64,000 bases of DNA, taken from NCBI RefSeq assembly GCF_964019385.1, contig NC_088645.1, positions 31,226,017-31,290,016 of the forward strand, given 5' to 3'. Position numbers and translations under genes: made by a program. The number at the start of each line of letters is the position of its first letter. The stretch's first letter is position 1. Source of the stretch: Sycon ciliatum. Its lineage: Eukaryota > Porifera > Calcarea > Leucosolenida > Sycettidae. Below, in pieces: positions 10,883 through 21,986 of this stretch. The notes beneath the pieces were generated by a model. It had not been told where the DNA came from. It was given only the letters and a program-made list of their open reading frames with translations, and did not search any database.

Positions 10883-11227
10883 ATATTACATGTAGTCGAA
10901 AGGTTTGTTGTGCTGTCATGGCACCTGGTACATCTGATATACATTCGTACAGTCCAGTGTATCTTTCGTCGAGAGTGGGGTGGTGGACAGTGTCCCATTC
11001 AACAATAGTACTAGTGGCACTGCCACTCTGATCAAACGGTTGGTTATGTTCACCAACAACCATATTATTGTCAGTGTTAATCAGTTTAATATTTGAACCA
11101 GTAGCACCCTGGGCCTCGCATGATGGTAAGTAGCTTACTCCAATATCTGCCGTACGTTGTACCCGTAGGTAGTAAGCTATGAACGGAGCGGTGCCTTGCC
11201 CAACAGCCTTCAGTGTAAGAACTTGAC
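10883..11227 (-). CDS. Candidate host exon: immunoglobulin-like domain
   Basis: A minus-strand open stretch of 345 bp bounded by a splice acceptor (TTCTACAG ending at 11228) and a donor (GTAAGC starting at 10882). Both junctions fall after the first base of a codon, so this is a symmetrical phase 1-1 exon, the usual form of shuffled extracellular Ig-domain exons. The translation has the Ig C-strand region YLRVQRTADIGVSYLPSCEA and the F-strand signature DERYTGLYEC, followed by a G-strand-like TFRLHV; the two cysteines could form the core disulfide. A conserved core tryptophan is not obvious. This is the best candidate for part of a host gene, probably a cell-surface or secreted protein. No neighbouring exon could be joined with confidence. 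An alternative is an isolated pseudo-exon. Confidence 0.5.
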
Positions 11228-12124
11228 CTGTAGAAGACAAGCAGACAGAATAGAGGTGATTGTGCTGACCCGTCCATGCTGAAAGAAAACGGCAATTTGA
11301 GGAGAGGTGACAGTCCTGATCTGGAAAATCTACATCCAGATTTGTTTCCTGACCCAGCAGTACATATCATTGAGCAGCACAGAAGTAGGATTAATATTGG
11401 GTACGTGTATCACAATCAGGTTCATACAGGGTGCTGGAGGTATTGAACATTGGTGCGGACACGCAGAAGGGGGGGGGGGGGGGGTCCTCCTCTGGAAGAA
11501 GAATATGATTGACCAGAATTAGCACTTTGGGGAAGAATATAAAATTTATTGTTGGACTCGGATGGGGAGCGAAGGAAAAATTTACAGAAAATGAAAAGGA
11601 CCCAGGAACTACAAGTTATGCTATAATGTCCACAAACACCACCAATCAGCGCATGTGATATCATTGCACGACACTGACCGACGGTACTGATGTTCTACAA
11701 CTAACTGGCTAACAGCTCTAGCACTTCTTGGATTCGCACCCCAACAGCCTTCCAACTTGGAAGGTTCTAACTTATCTTCGCATCTTTTGAGCCACACAAA
11801 GTGTGTGGGATGTTCCTTTCCGTCCTTGAATCGTGGTTAGACGGTATTGTCCAATGGTCTTGCCAGTATCGTCATCGACATGCATGAACACAAGTCCTTC
11901 ACAGCTGAGATTTTCAGCTCGTGCTTATTTTGGTTGCGCTCACCTTCCCCTCCTTATGTTATTTCTATAACTTAGAACCTTTACAAGTTGGAAGGCTGTT
12001 GGAGTGCGCATCCAAGATGTGCTAGAGATGTTAGCCAGTTAGAATGTCCATACTGTCGGTCAGTGTCGTGCAGTGTTATCGCATGAGCTGATTGTTTGGG
12101 AACTGGTGGTGTTAGGGGACATTA

Positions 12125-12438
12125 GGCCATGGTAAAAAATTAAGTTGATTCTCAGGTCATGAGCCTGTGAAAATCGGTGCGAGTGAGCGATTTATTTTAT
12201 TTTATTCCCCACAATTATTTTAATTCCAAAGATAGGGTCACACATATGTACATGGTGACATGTTCGTTATTCAGACCAGGGAGTAGAAAAATATCGGTAT
12301 TTTACTACTCCCTGATTCATGCCTTTCACATTGACCGTTTTCATGCGCGCATATGCATGCATAGAAAATAAAAAATTGTCGGTGCGCCGCCAAAAATCGG
12401 TGCGCGTGTACTAATCAAAGATAATTTTTACCATGACC
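12125..12438. mobile_element. MITE with TTA duplication, nested in foldback arm
   Basis: 314 bp, ends GGCCATGGTAAAAA and TTTTTACCATGACC, flanked by TTA at 12122-12124 and 12439-12441. The opposite arm of the host foldback element preserves the uninterrupted target (near 11629-11640), and so does the copy at 43133, so the insertion boundaries are proved. The TTA duplication suggests a Harbinger-like element. Confidence 0.85.
12277..12314. repeat. 38-bp CAGGG...CCCTG hairpin
   Basis: CAGGGAGTAGAAAAATA is mirrored by GTATTTTACTACTCCCTG. Related short inverted pairs occur at 21751-21786 and 21843-21986. CAGGG ends are typical of hAT elements; here ATTCAGAC and ATTCATGC flank the hairpin as an imperfect 8-bp duplication. 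It lies inside the 12125-12438 MITE. Confidence 0.5.
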
Positions 12439-12492
12439 TTATAGCGTAACTTGTAGTTCCTTGGTCCTTTCTATTTTCTATAAATTTATGGC

Positions 12493-13434
12493 TGGTCTGG
12501 CTATAATAGAGAGCATTGACTGTGGCACAACCTGTAGTCCTGTACAGACATATAGTCTTATGCAGGTGTGGGATACCCCTATACTTTTTAGGCGTGCAAA
12601 AATGCGTAGGAGGGATTTTCAGAATGTCCATTTCTGAAATCATTGGTGCCAATTTGGCCGCACCGATTCCGATGCCCCTGACATTACATCAACGATGACT
12701 GGCATTACCTAGAGAATAGCCCACCGCCACCCCTCCCGAGGGTTTGGAACTCCCATGTACTCTGATGCACTGGTGTGTACTCTTTTGAGTGATTGGAATC
12801 TTCCTGCACGGTTCATCCTTGAGTGTTATAACGCCTATCCGCCTGACTGTACAGTGCATGCTTAGATGACTTAACCCATTGAACGCTGATGACGTCTATA
12901 GACGTCATTGAAAATGCCCCCATTCGCGGGATGAACTATATAGATGTCATGGGATTTCTGGCACTGTCTGGTGTGTAAAAGCACTGTTAGTCGGTGCATC
13001 TGCCGCTAGGGTTTACCGGGTTTTAGCGGCCATCGTGAGTTCCCTTCGAGAATGGACATAATGATTTACTTTATTTGCTGGATTCCGTGCCTAATTTCCT
13101 AAAATTGGCAGACCCGATCTGAGCGGCTGATTTGCTCAATTGTTTTCCACTTCTGTAGAGTTTAACTGCTAGTGAAATTCTAGCCGTTGAGTGAAGAACA
13201 TGCTTGTAATGTGCAGTGACAAGGATTGTCGGGTTCAATTTTCTTGTTATAGTGAGTAGATGTGCCCATTTTGCAGTGTTTGGCGTACTAGCGCCTGAAA
13301 AATTCAACAATGCCATGAGGTGCAGAGACTTACCATTGCAATATGGAACACAGGCGATAAGGGCAGCAACGAGAATCAAAAATCCTGTGAACAGACCGCA
13401 TGTTCACGACCGGGAAATAAGGAACAAACAACTC
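12493..13434. other. No gene recognised; 20-bp perfect palindrome
   Basis: The only notable feature is a perfect palindrome at 12889-12908 (ATGACGTCTATAGACGTCAT) that follows TTAACCCATTGAACGC at 12871. That arrangement resembles one end of a TTAA-type MITE; no partner end was found. Confidence 0.4.
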
Positions 13435-13538
13435 GCACATACACACGCACATACTCACACATACACACACACACACACGCACATACTCGCGCACACACAC
13501 GCGTGCACGTGCACACACACACACACATGTGTGCACGT

Positions 13539-13573
<35 letters not shown>

Positions 13574-13578
13574 CACAA
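13435..13578. repeat. (CA)n microsatellite with CG-containing variants
   Basis: CA repeats interspersed with GCGCA and GTGCACGTG units. Open frames across it are low-complexity artefacts. Confidence 0.9.
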
Positions 13579-13589
13579 ATGCCCGTTAA

Positions 13590-14968
13590 AGGGGAACTGT
13601 CACAACAAAATTCTTTGTCTTACCTTGTAGTTCTTTGGCTCCTGATCACGATGATGTTATTCGTTTTTCTCTGCAATGACTGGAAGTGGGTGAAAACTTG
13701 AGAAGAAGGTTCCCAAAATTGTCCCAAAGTACCGAGTGACGTCACGCCGGACTTGACCTCCACGCGTACATTCATCGTCAAAAACGAAGTCCAGCCCGTA
13801 TGCTGGTCGATCGAGCCAACTGTTCGATGTACGGTGCACGCTTGCCTTCTGGACTCGGACACTCGATGTGTACGTTGTACACAATGAGAATGCCAAAAAG
13901 GGACAAAATAAACAAAAAGTCGACAGCAGTTTGTCGCACTGGTAGTCTACTTCCTCCACGAAGCTCCAGCTCTTTGTTTTATTTGTGATTACAAAGGAGT
14001 GGAAGGATGTTTGTTTGCTGTTAGTGTGACACACATACCTGGTGCTTGAAAATGATGTTGTTGTATTGAAGCTAAAGGTAGCGGTGTTACCCACCCGGCT
14101 CTGAAATGAAAGACGTCGGAGTTTGTCATCTGCATCTTCAGCAACATTGCCAGATGAATCGCCTTCACGTACCTACATTGCGTTCCTTTGGGGCTCGGGT
14201 TGGTGATGTTATCGCCGGCCGGAGGAGTACTGTTTTCTGCATACACACTCATCATTGTGTTGTTCCTCACACGAAAAGTTCAAAACAACGACGTACTTCC
14301 ATGCTCACAGAATAAAACTTAGATCCTCACAGAAGAAGTCAGAAAGGTGAAAGCTCAGCTGCATTTTATTTTTTGATTTGGCTGTGTAGCTGCACGTGGG
14401 TCTCTGACTCTTTGGCATTCTCCTTTGGTACGACGTACCCATCCGTGTTACAGTTCAAAAAGCACACATGCACCGTACATTGGAACAGCTAGCTCGATCG
14501 ACCAGCACACGGGCTGGACTTCGTTTTTGACGACAAATGTACGCGTGGAGGTCAAGTCCGGCGTGATGTCACTCGGTACCTTGGGACAATTTTGGGCACC
14601 TTCTTTTCAAGTTTTCACCCACTTCAAGCCATCGCAGAGAAAACGGATAACACCATCGTGATCAGGAGCCAAAGAACTACAAGATAAGGGGTCGTCGCAA
14701 AAATTTGTTGTCGTCCTGAACGAACATGATTCATTTGGGGGGAGGGGGGGGGGGGTGCGAGTCGAAATCGCAAGTCGACTGACACTGTACATATGACATG
14801 CACATGCATGAGATTTTCGTCATCCAGCATAGCAAGCTGTGTTCGTTTCAGGGAAAGGGGGGGGGGGGGAGGGGTCCGAGTACGAAATGAACGATGTTCG
14901 TTTCAGGGACGACAGAAAACTTTTGCGACGACCCCTAAGACAAAGAAATTTTTGGTGACAGTTCCCCT
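13590..14968. mobile_element. TTAA-flanked foldback element, 1.38 kb
   Basis: The ends read TTAA-AGGGGAACTGTCAC on the left (TTAA at 13586-13589) and mirror it on the right (TTAA at 14969-14972). Arms extend at least 250 bp, for example GGACTTGACCTCCACGCGTA versus TACGCGTGGAGGTCAAGTCC. TTAA duplication with AGGGG ends resembles the Kolobok/T2 type (TTAAAGGRR ends); the class is inferred. No transposase was seen. The right arm contains the nested MITE 14688-14935. Confidence 0.8.
14688..14935. mobile_element. 248-bp MITE with TAA duplication, nested
   Basis: The ends GGGGTCGTCGCAAAA and TTTTGCGACGACCCC are inverted repeats. TAA flanks both sides (14685-14687 and 14936-14938). The other arm of the host element keeps the empty site (CTTTGTCTTACCTTGTAG near 13614-13631), which proves a clean insertion. 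It contains two G-runs (14746-14757 and about 14858-14870). Confidence 0.87.
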
Positions 14969-14972
14969 TTAA

Positions 14973-15833
14973 AGGGGAAGTTAAGGCAAAAATCAAAATT
15001 TCACCAGTTTTAGTCTTCGGGGTGCGGAGTCGAATGGTCTTGGTCCGAGAAAGCTGAGACCCTCCCTTCCTACTTGAATCCCAATCGAACTCGCGCACTT
15101 GCACCGAAACTGGGTACCTGCGCCCTACTAGATGGGGATACGTACGCAAAATGTCACTAAAAGCGCCATTTCGTTCTTATAAAAGCACGGATGACCGCGA
15201 TTGGCCCATATGTTGTAGTCTTTTGGACGCTGAGTCGACTGGTTTTGGTCCTAAACGGCTGCGATGCAGCGTTCCTCCTTTATTCCCAATCGAACATGGT
15301 TGAGCAAGCGGTCATGTGATCCTGCGTACACCAGTCATCTGGTCACCGTGCCTGCAGGGTACAACTTACTAGCCTGTTTGACCTTTTTTGGGTGCAGTCC
15401 TGTCACTCGAGTTGAACTCGAGTTGAACCTTGGTGTGAAAGTTGTTGCCTGTTGGCGTGGTGACCTGGTGATTTGGGCACCCAGGAGCACTTGACCACTT
15501 GTTCAACCATGTTCGATTGGGAATAAAGGAGGAACGCTGCATCGCAGCCTTTTCGGACCAAAACCAGTCGACTCAGCGTCCAAAAGACTACAATATGTGG
15601 GCCAATCGCGGTCATCCATGCATTTATTAGAAGGAACTGGCGCTTTTAGTGACATTTTGCCTACAAATCTCCATCTAGTAGGGCGCAGTCACCCAGTTTC
15701 GGTGCAAGTACGTGAGTTCGATTGGGATTCAAGTAGGAAGGGAGCGTCTCAGCTTTCTCGGACCAAGACTATTCGACTCAGCACCCCGAAGACTACAACT
15801 GGTGAGATTTTAATTTTTGCCTTAACTTCCCCG
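14973..15833. mobile_element. Second TTAA-flanked foldback element, 861 bp
   Basis: The left end AGGGGAAGTTAAGGCAAAAA is mirrored at 15814-15833, with arms of about 350 bp around a 165-bp spacer. TTAA lies at 14969-14972 (shared with the preceding element) and 15834-15837. Arm identity is high, which suggests a young or gene-converted palindrome. No coding sequence. Confidence 0.82.
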
Positions 15834-15837
15834 TTAA

Positions 15838-16712
15838 CAATACGCACCTCACTATTGCAGCCAGATCTAGTGGGTGTACCCAAGACATGCAGAATTCCTG
15901 CACTAACTTTGACATACATCAATGTTTTCAAACAAATATATTTTCAGTATTGACCTACAGAATGACTTCATCAATTCTTTTGATGAAATATAATGTGTGA
16001 GCAGAATGACGTCATCAGTGCTCCAAACCGCATGGGCAGTGTGGCTCTCGCTGACTTAATCAATACCAGGTGCTATCTTATGACATACATATACAATGCT
16101 AATATCATCTTTCGCCTGAATCAAGCTCTGCTTCCCCTTACGGGAACGCTGGTGCCACAGATCACAGCAACACTCTTCCAGATCTCGTAAAAAAACTTGT
16201 TCTGGTCTATGTTCAAGTAAAGAAACCAAGTGGAATGTGAACTGGGAATTTCCCCTTCCAAATTTGACACTTGTCTGCCCCATCGAAATGATATGAAGCA
16301 GACCAGTACGCCTTTGAGTAGGCTGTGTGTTGCATGCATGTGTTACAGTTTCTGTTCCGGGTATGGATACCAGACCAGAGGAATGTTGACCAGTGCCAGA
16401 GAGGTAAGGCCCACAAACATAAATGAACCCATGGAGCTGGATCAAAGTAGATCAAAAAGTCAGCTTTGTCATGACCCAGGCATGGCTAGTAACTTGGTAA
16501 GGATACGTTCAACTTTGTATTCAACCTACACAGCTCTACACATTGATAGAAGCCAAAATGGACCTACCCGAACGATTGTTCATTGTCGCCATCTTTGAGT
16601 CCTTGAATACAGCCAAACCACAACAGTGGTGAAGAAACCTTGTGGCACTACAGAGAACAGCAAACACAAATGCAGGGGGAATTCATGAATGGAGGCAAAT
16701 ATATGCAGATCT
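15838..16712. other. No gene recognised
   Basis: No domain, RNA gene or repeat family was recognised in this stretch on either strand. Confidence 0.4.
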
Positions 16713-16865
<153 letters not shown>

Positions 16866-16959
16866 TACACCCATCAAAAAATACACTGGCACTTACAGTG
16901 TTGGTTTCCTTACTTGCTAGACTGATTTTATATGATTCTGGACTGATTTGAATCATATT

Positions 16960-17010
16960 ATCTTCCTTATTGGCCATGGGCCATCGTGGAAATAAAGAAT
17001 AATAATAAAC
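16960..17010 (+). repeat. Dispersed retroposon 3' tail 'C', short copy
   Basis: TTATTGGCCATGGGCCATCG followed by AATAAAGAATAATAATAA. Related to 10733-10868 and 45725-45868. The (AAT)n end sits between CA repeats. Confidence 0.55.
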
Positions 17011-17021
17011 CCACCCACCCA

Positions 17022-17496
17022 AACAACACATACACACAAACACACACACAACACATCCCCACACACAAACACACACATGCACACACCCAAGCACACACCT
17101 GCACACACACAACACATACACACAAACACACACATGCACATACACAAACACACACACACATAAACCTGCACACATGCCCAAATCTGAAGCGACGACAGCG
17201 AAAAAACTATGTTGGACATAGGAACGTGTTCTGCGATTCCACCATAAACCAGCTTACAAAGCTGATGAATTGACCGCCACTAATTTTTGCCTGTTCTACT
17301 TCACGCAGTTGATTGAACTACTTCACACGTCACACATCACACACACGCATGTGCACGCGCGCGCGCGCGCGAAAGCACCCTCACAAACACACATACACGC
17401 ACACTTATACACGTGCATACACACATGCGAACACAACACACGTACACACAGATACACGTTCATGAACACACGCGAACACACACACACACACACACA
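17022..17496. repeat. CA-rich interrupted tract
   Basis: CA repeats at 17022-17166 and 17329-17496, with about 160 bp of other sequence between. The second block contains a (CG)n core at 17356-17370 and ends at the left edge of a DIRS-like copy. Confidence 0.88.
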
Positions 17497-18048
17497 TTAA
17501 CTACAACACACAACAGCTTGCGGTTTGGAGGGTGCTGGCCAGTGAGAGGCTACGGAGAGAGCAGGATCTTGGCGGAGCCAAGACGATAGTGACGTCTGAG
17601 GGACAAAGACAGAGAGCCCTGAGTAGCCGGAAATGGCCAACACCCGTTTGTTTTCTTTATCAGAAGCAAATAAGAGATGAGAGAAGGGAGGTGGGTGGGT
17701 GAAACACAACGATCTGACAAGAGTGATCCACACACAGAACGGATCGAAATATATAACTAGGCCAAATTTAGCATGCCACGATGCATGCCGCCTACGTTCA
17801 GCGTCGTGCATGAAGGAATGCCACGTTGAGTGTTATGTTGAATGACACGTAGAATGCCACAACGCATAGAGTACCATGGGAGCATGCACCAAGACGTTTG
17901 TCCGACATGGTTACCGTGATGCACAGTGCACGTGACCGTAGCCAGCAGCAAAGCATCAGCATGCAGTAAAAGCGCTAGCAATCGTAGCAGCATAGTGGCA
18001 GCAGGAAGCAGCCGCGTGCACCCATCAATCTGCATTATGACTATAATG

Positions 18049-18050
<2 letters not shown>
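17497..18050 (-). mobile_element. Deletion derivative of the DIRS-like family, copy 0
   Basis: 554 bp with the same ends as the copies at 51741-56267 and 60711-61425: left TTAACTACAACACACA, right CTATAATGCT. The internal order is also the same: a block with TGGCGGAGCCAAG, then AGTAGCCGGAAATGG, then AAGAGTGATCC, then CCGCGTGCACCCAT. It lacks any reading frame. CA repeats flank both sides directly, and no target duplication outside the repeat can be seen. It is more diverged than the three later copies, hence older. Confidence 0.75.
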
Positions 18051-18111
<61 letters not shown>

Positions 18112-18143
18112 TACACACACGCAAACCCACACCCACACACACA
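18051..18143. repeat. (CA)n microsatellite
   Basis: Abuts the right end of the DIRS-like copy 0. Confidence 0.93.
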
Positions 18144-18322
18144 TTAGACGTCAAGAAACACATCACACCACATTTCAAAGCTTTGCCTGCGCCAACAACG
18201 TTTCCTCCGCTTCACAAACTAACATTACAGATGTCTCAAACTAAGCACACAACCTATTTCTGAAAACAGAACAAAAAACCCGCGTGCCTGATTAAAACAA
18301 CAGCAACGCTCCTGATAACCAC

Positions 18323-19516
18323 GTGACAACATTGAAAGTGTTACACTGTACTGGGTCTCTTTTACTGCTAAGGGTGACTTGAGGAGTGACAACATTGAAA
18401 GTGTTACACTGTACTGGGTCTCTTGTACTGCTAAGGGTGACTCGAGGAGTGACAACATTGAAAGTGTTATACTGTACTGGGTCTCTTGTACTGCTAAGGG
18501 TGACTTGAGGAGTGACAACATTGAAAGTGTTATACTGTACTGGGTCTCTTGTACTGCTAAGGGTGACTTGAGGAGTGACAACATTGAAAGTGTTATACTG
18601 TACTGGGTCTCTTGTACTGCTAAGGGTGACTTGAGGAGTGACAACATTGAAAGTGTTATACTGTACTGGGTCTCTTGTACTGCTAAGGGTGACTTGAGGA
18701 GTGACAACATTGAAAGTGTTATACTGTACTGGGTCTCTTGTACTGCTAAGGGTGACTTGAGGAGTGACAACATTGAAAGTGTTATACTGTACTGGGTCTC
18801 TTGTACTGCTAAGGGTGACTTGAGGAGTGACAACATTGAAAGTGTTATACTGTACTGGGTCTCTTGTACTGCTAAGGGTGACTTGAGGAGTGACAACATT
18901 GAAAGTGTTATACTGTACTGGGTCTCTTGTACTGCTGAGGGTGACTTGAGGAGTGACAACATTGAAAGTGTTATACTGCACTGGGTCTCTTGTACTGCTA
19001 AGGGTGACTTGAGGAGTGACAGCATTGAAAGTGTTATACTGTACTGGGTCCCTTGTACTGCTAAGGGCGATTTGAGGAGTGACAACATTGAAAGTGTTAT
19101 ACTGTACTGGGTCTCTTGTACTGCTAAGGGTGACTTGAGGAGTGACAACATTGAAAGTGTTATACTGTACTGGGTCTCTTGTACTGCTAAGGGTGACTTG
19201 AGGAGTGACAACATTGAAAGTGTTATACTGTACTGGGTCTCTTGTACTGCTAAGGGTGACTTGAGGAGTGACAACATTGAAAGTGTTATACTGTACTGGG
19301 TCTCTTGTACTGCTAAGGGTGATGTGAGGTGTGACAACATTGAAAGTGTTATACTGTACTGGGTCCCTTGTACTGCTAAGGGTGACTTGAGGAGTGACAA
19401 CATTGAAATTGTTATTCTGTACTGGGTCTCTTGTACTGCTAAGGGTGACTTGAGGAGTGACAACATTGAAAGTGTTATACTGTACTGGGTCTCTTGTACT
19501 GCTAAGGGCGACTTGA
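18323..19516. repeat. 63-bp minisatellite, about 19 copies
   Basis: Tandem copies of a 63-bp unit containing GACAACATTGAAAGTG, TACTGTACTGGGTCTC and TACTGCTAAGGGTGACTTGA. Most units are nearly identical; variants cluster near both ends (18323-18450 and 18960-19400). Because 63 is divisible by three and lacks stops in several frames, long 21-residue-periodic open frames appear on both strands (up to 413 codons). No start context, splice site or amino-acid-level conservation favours one of them, so I treat it as noncoding. Confidence 0.95.
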
Positions 19517-21750
19517 GGCGACCAGAATGATTATGTGTCTACAAATATTTTCGTATCTCCGCCTCTAAAACACAGGATAGTTACAAATGACCAGTCTACG
19601 CGTTCAGGAGAACCTTGGCTATCGACTCATCACATCGTTTTGTGTGAAAGAATATAGATGTCGCCAGGGCGAAGCCTGAAGTGCGCCACTCGAACAAACA
19701 ATTGTCGCGAGTAGAAAACATGAAGTATGAGCATCGCTGTTATCTTTTTTTTTCACGGCAATCGAAACATCGAGATTTTGAGTGGCTTTCAGGTCAACTT
19801 TATCCGCGCTGAAAGTTGACTGTGCTGCGCTCGATCGAGCGCGTGGGAAAGCGCAAATGCTACGAAAATGCAGAGCACAAACTTCGATCAGACATCCTCG
19901 CGAAGAAGACAATTTTCGCTGCATCTTCGCTTTCTAGTTGTCTACCTGGCCTTGATATCTTTCCACACAGCCAAATTTTGTAAAGATCCGTGGAGATCTA
20001 GCTGAGTTATGACACACTGATTCTCGCTCAATGGCACTTCGAGGGCTAAACACAAGTACATGACAAGCAACGAAAACAGACAGTGAAACCAGACAGCAGA
20101 CTGACAACACTTTGTTATGTACTCAAGCTCACACATTCTTCTCGTGCTTTTCCCCACTGCCACTGGTAAAGATTTGAAATCTACAAAAATCGTCTATAAA
20201 CATTTCAAGCAAGAGTACATAAACCAGAGTGTGCACCTCCATAAAACCACTCTCACAACGAAGTGAAGCATGGAAAGCCTTTATGTTATTGGGCCTAGTT
20301 CCTGTTTAACTGAATCACCGAGGCGATGAAGAGAAATTTGTGTGCGTGTTTCGTCTTTTGTACAACAAGCAGCAATGCGCACCCGAAGAAAAAAACCTTG
20401 GTGATACGGGGAAATAGCCACGTGAACCTGCGTGAGATCATGCTGATATGCAGCAAAAGTTTGTGCTTATGAGCTAAACAACAGCACTTCGAGGCGAGAC
20501 GATTTCCCCCTCAGCATCACGCCCTGGATTACAAGTGACCACAATGCGCTGATCTCGCGACAAGAAATAAGCAAGAAAGTCAACTGTACATACTACATAC
20601 AACTGTACTAGATACTAAGTGATTACGAGTTTCATACAGGTACAATGTAGTGTTTGGCGCATGGAGTTTACATGTGTCAGCAATTTCCACTCCTAATATC
20701 ACAATTCACAATACTCTACTACAAGGAGCAATATGGAGAGGAGGATGAGTCCCTTTAACAATTTGCTCGACGATTCTCGCTGACCCCAGCCGACCAGGAA
20801 CCCGCGCGCCTACAACCTCTGCCTGACACCCAGATACATGCCGACAGTTCTTGCAGACAGCGAGAACACATCAACACACGTCATATGGAATACAAGAATG
20901 ACACCGGCATCATAGCTCACACAGCCATGGGGCCAACAGAAAATATAGCGTGTTGAAACGAAGCACAAGTACGATATATATCATGAGAGGGGGACTAACC
21001 ACAGAAGCAGAAACTCACCGGGAGGAAGACGGAGGCTACGTTGACCAAAGTCCGCAAAGAGATCCAAAAAAGGTCTGCGAGCAGAGTAGAGAGACTGACT
21101 TAGCTAGAGACTGAACAACTATCACTAGCACTTGATACTTCGTGGAAAACAGCACTCACCACACACACGTTGGAGAAATGAAGACCAACAGAATCAAGAC
21201 CAACAGATTCAAGACCAACGGATTGGGAAACTAACTACTTGCTCTAACAACCGGTACAGATAAGAGTGACGCTGTTGTTGTCAGTGGTCTCTTTTCTTCT
21301 CCTTGCGTAGCCCAGCTTTTGCATTGCGTCTTCCGGAAATCAAGGTTTGCAGGATTCCATCCGGAGAAACATGCCAAATTCCTGCACTTTTTCAGATTAA
21401 TATCGGTTTCGCCCGATGTTTGGACCGATTTCTTTGGTGTGTTTGAACCAATTTTGTGAAGTTCCTGAGTTTCGTTGTCACATGATAATGTAGTGCATAT
21501 TTGCACGGCGCACCGTATATCGGTAAGCCATATTGCCCAAGCAATAAGAACTTACCGTACTGGCTTTCCGCATTCACAATGGACTCTTGAACTCGGTCGT
21601 ACCACATGTGCACAGCGTAGATCTACGTCGGACCAACGCTTTCGGTACCCCAGTTTGTACATGCGTCAGCTCTTTTGCATATTTGGCATGCGCATTGCGC
21701 ACTGGATCAGATCTTGGACTTGCCCAGCATGCAGGCCGGGCCTAGGGATC
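19517..21750. other. No gene recognised; weak signal-peptide-like frame
   Basis: Mostly single-copy-looking sequence. A minus-strand frame at 20163-19942 begins MAVGKSTRRMCELEYITKCC and continues with a strongly hydrophobic stretch (FHCLFSLLVMYLCLALEV). A donor-like CCAG|GTAGAC occurs at 19946/19945. It could be a first exon encoding a signal peptide, but the splice phase (2) does not match the Ig-like exon downstream and no partner exon is evident. A 15-bp triplet repeat (AAGACCAACAGAATC) lies at 21181-21226. Confidence 0.3.
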
Positions 21751-21986
21751 TAGGGAGTACTAAAAATCGTTTTTTATTACTCCCTACAAAAAAAGCTAGC
21801 TGGACATGTCAAAAATAGACGGGCAGAATAATTTACCGCAGTCAGGGGGTACCGTAGTAAAATACCGGACTCCGTTAGCTCATCTGTGCACCTTCTGTAT
21901 TGCCAGCAAACAATGTAGCCTATTGATCTCTGCATCAAGGTAGCCAATCTGCAAATTGAAAAAAACCCGGTATTTTACTACTCCCT
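21751..21986. repeat. Two short CAGGG-type inverted-repeat elements
   Basis: 21751-21786 is a hairpin TAGGGAGTACTAAAAA ... TTTTATTACTCCCTA. 21843-21986 is a 144-bp pair with ends CAGGGGGTACCGTAGTAAAA and TATTTTACTACTCCCTG. They share ends with 12277-12314 and probably belong to one hAT-like mini-family. No convincing target duplications were seen. Confidence 0.5.

Larger units (their letters stand above)
11576..12492. mobile_element. Foldback element with arms of about 200-260 bp
   Basis: 11576-11790 is mirrored by about 11975-12492. Examples are GGAACTACAAGTTATGCTAT versus GCGTAACTTGTAGTTCC, and ACTGACCGACGG versus CCGTCGGTCAGT. The right arm is interrupted at 12125-12438 by a separate MITE. 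Part of the same repeat, without the MITE, occurs at 43055-43170. No coding sequence; the superfamily is unknown. Confidence 0.75.

Noticed and set aside
13657-14094. 145-codon minus-strand frame inside the first TTAA foldback element as a transposase
   Set aside because: No catalytic motif or similarity recognised, and it runs into the inverted arm.
18323-19516. CRISPR-like or coding repeat array at 63-bp spacing
   Set aside because: The whole unit is conserved, so there is no repeat/spacer alternation.
18225-19530. Periodic 21-residue protein of 383-413 codons over the 63-bp minisatellite
   Set aside because: Open in several frames on both strands, and unit variants show no protein-level constraint; more likely a minisatellite.
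19942-20163. Signal-peptide exon joined to the Ig-like exon at 10883-11227
   Set aside because: The donor-like site gives phase 2 while the Ig exon needs phase 1, and 9 kb of repeats lie between with no evidence of splicing.
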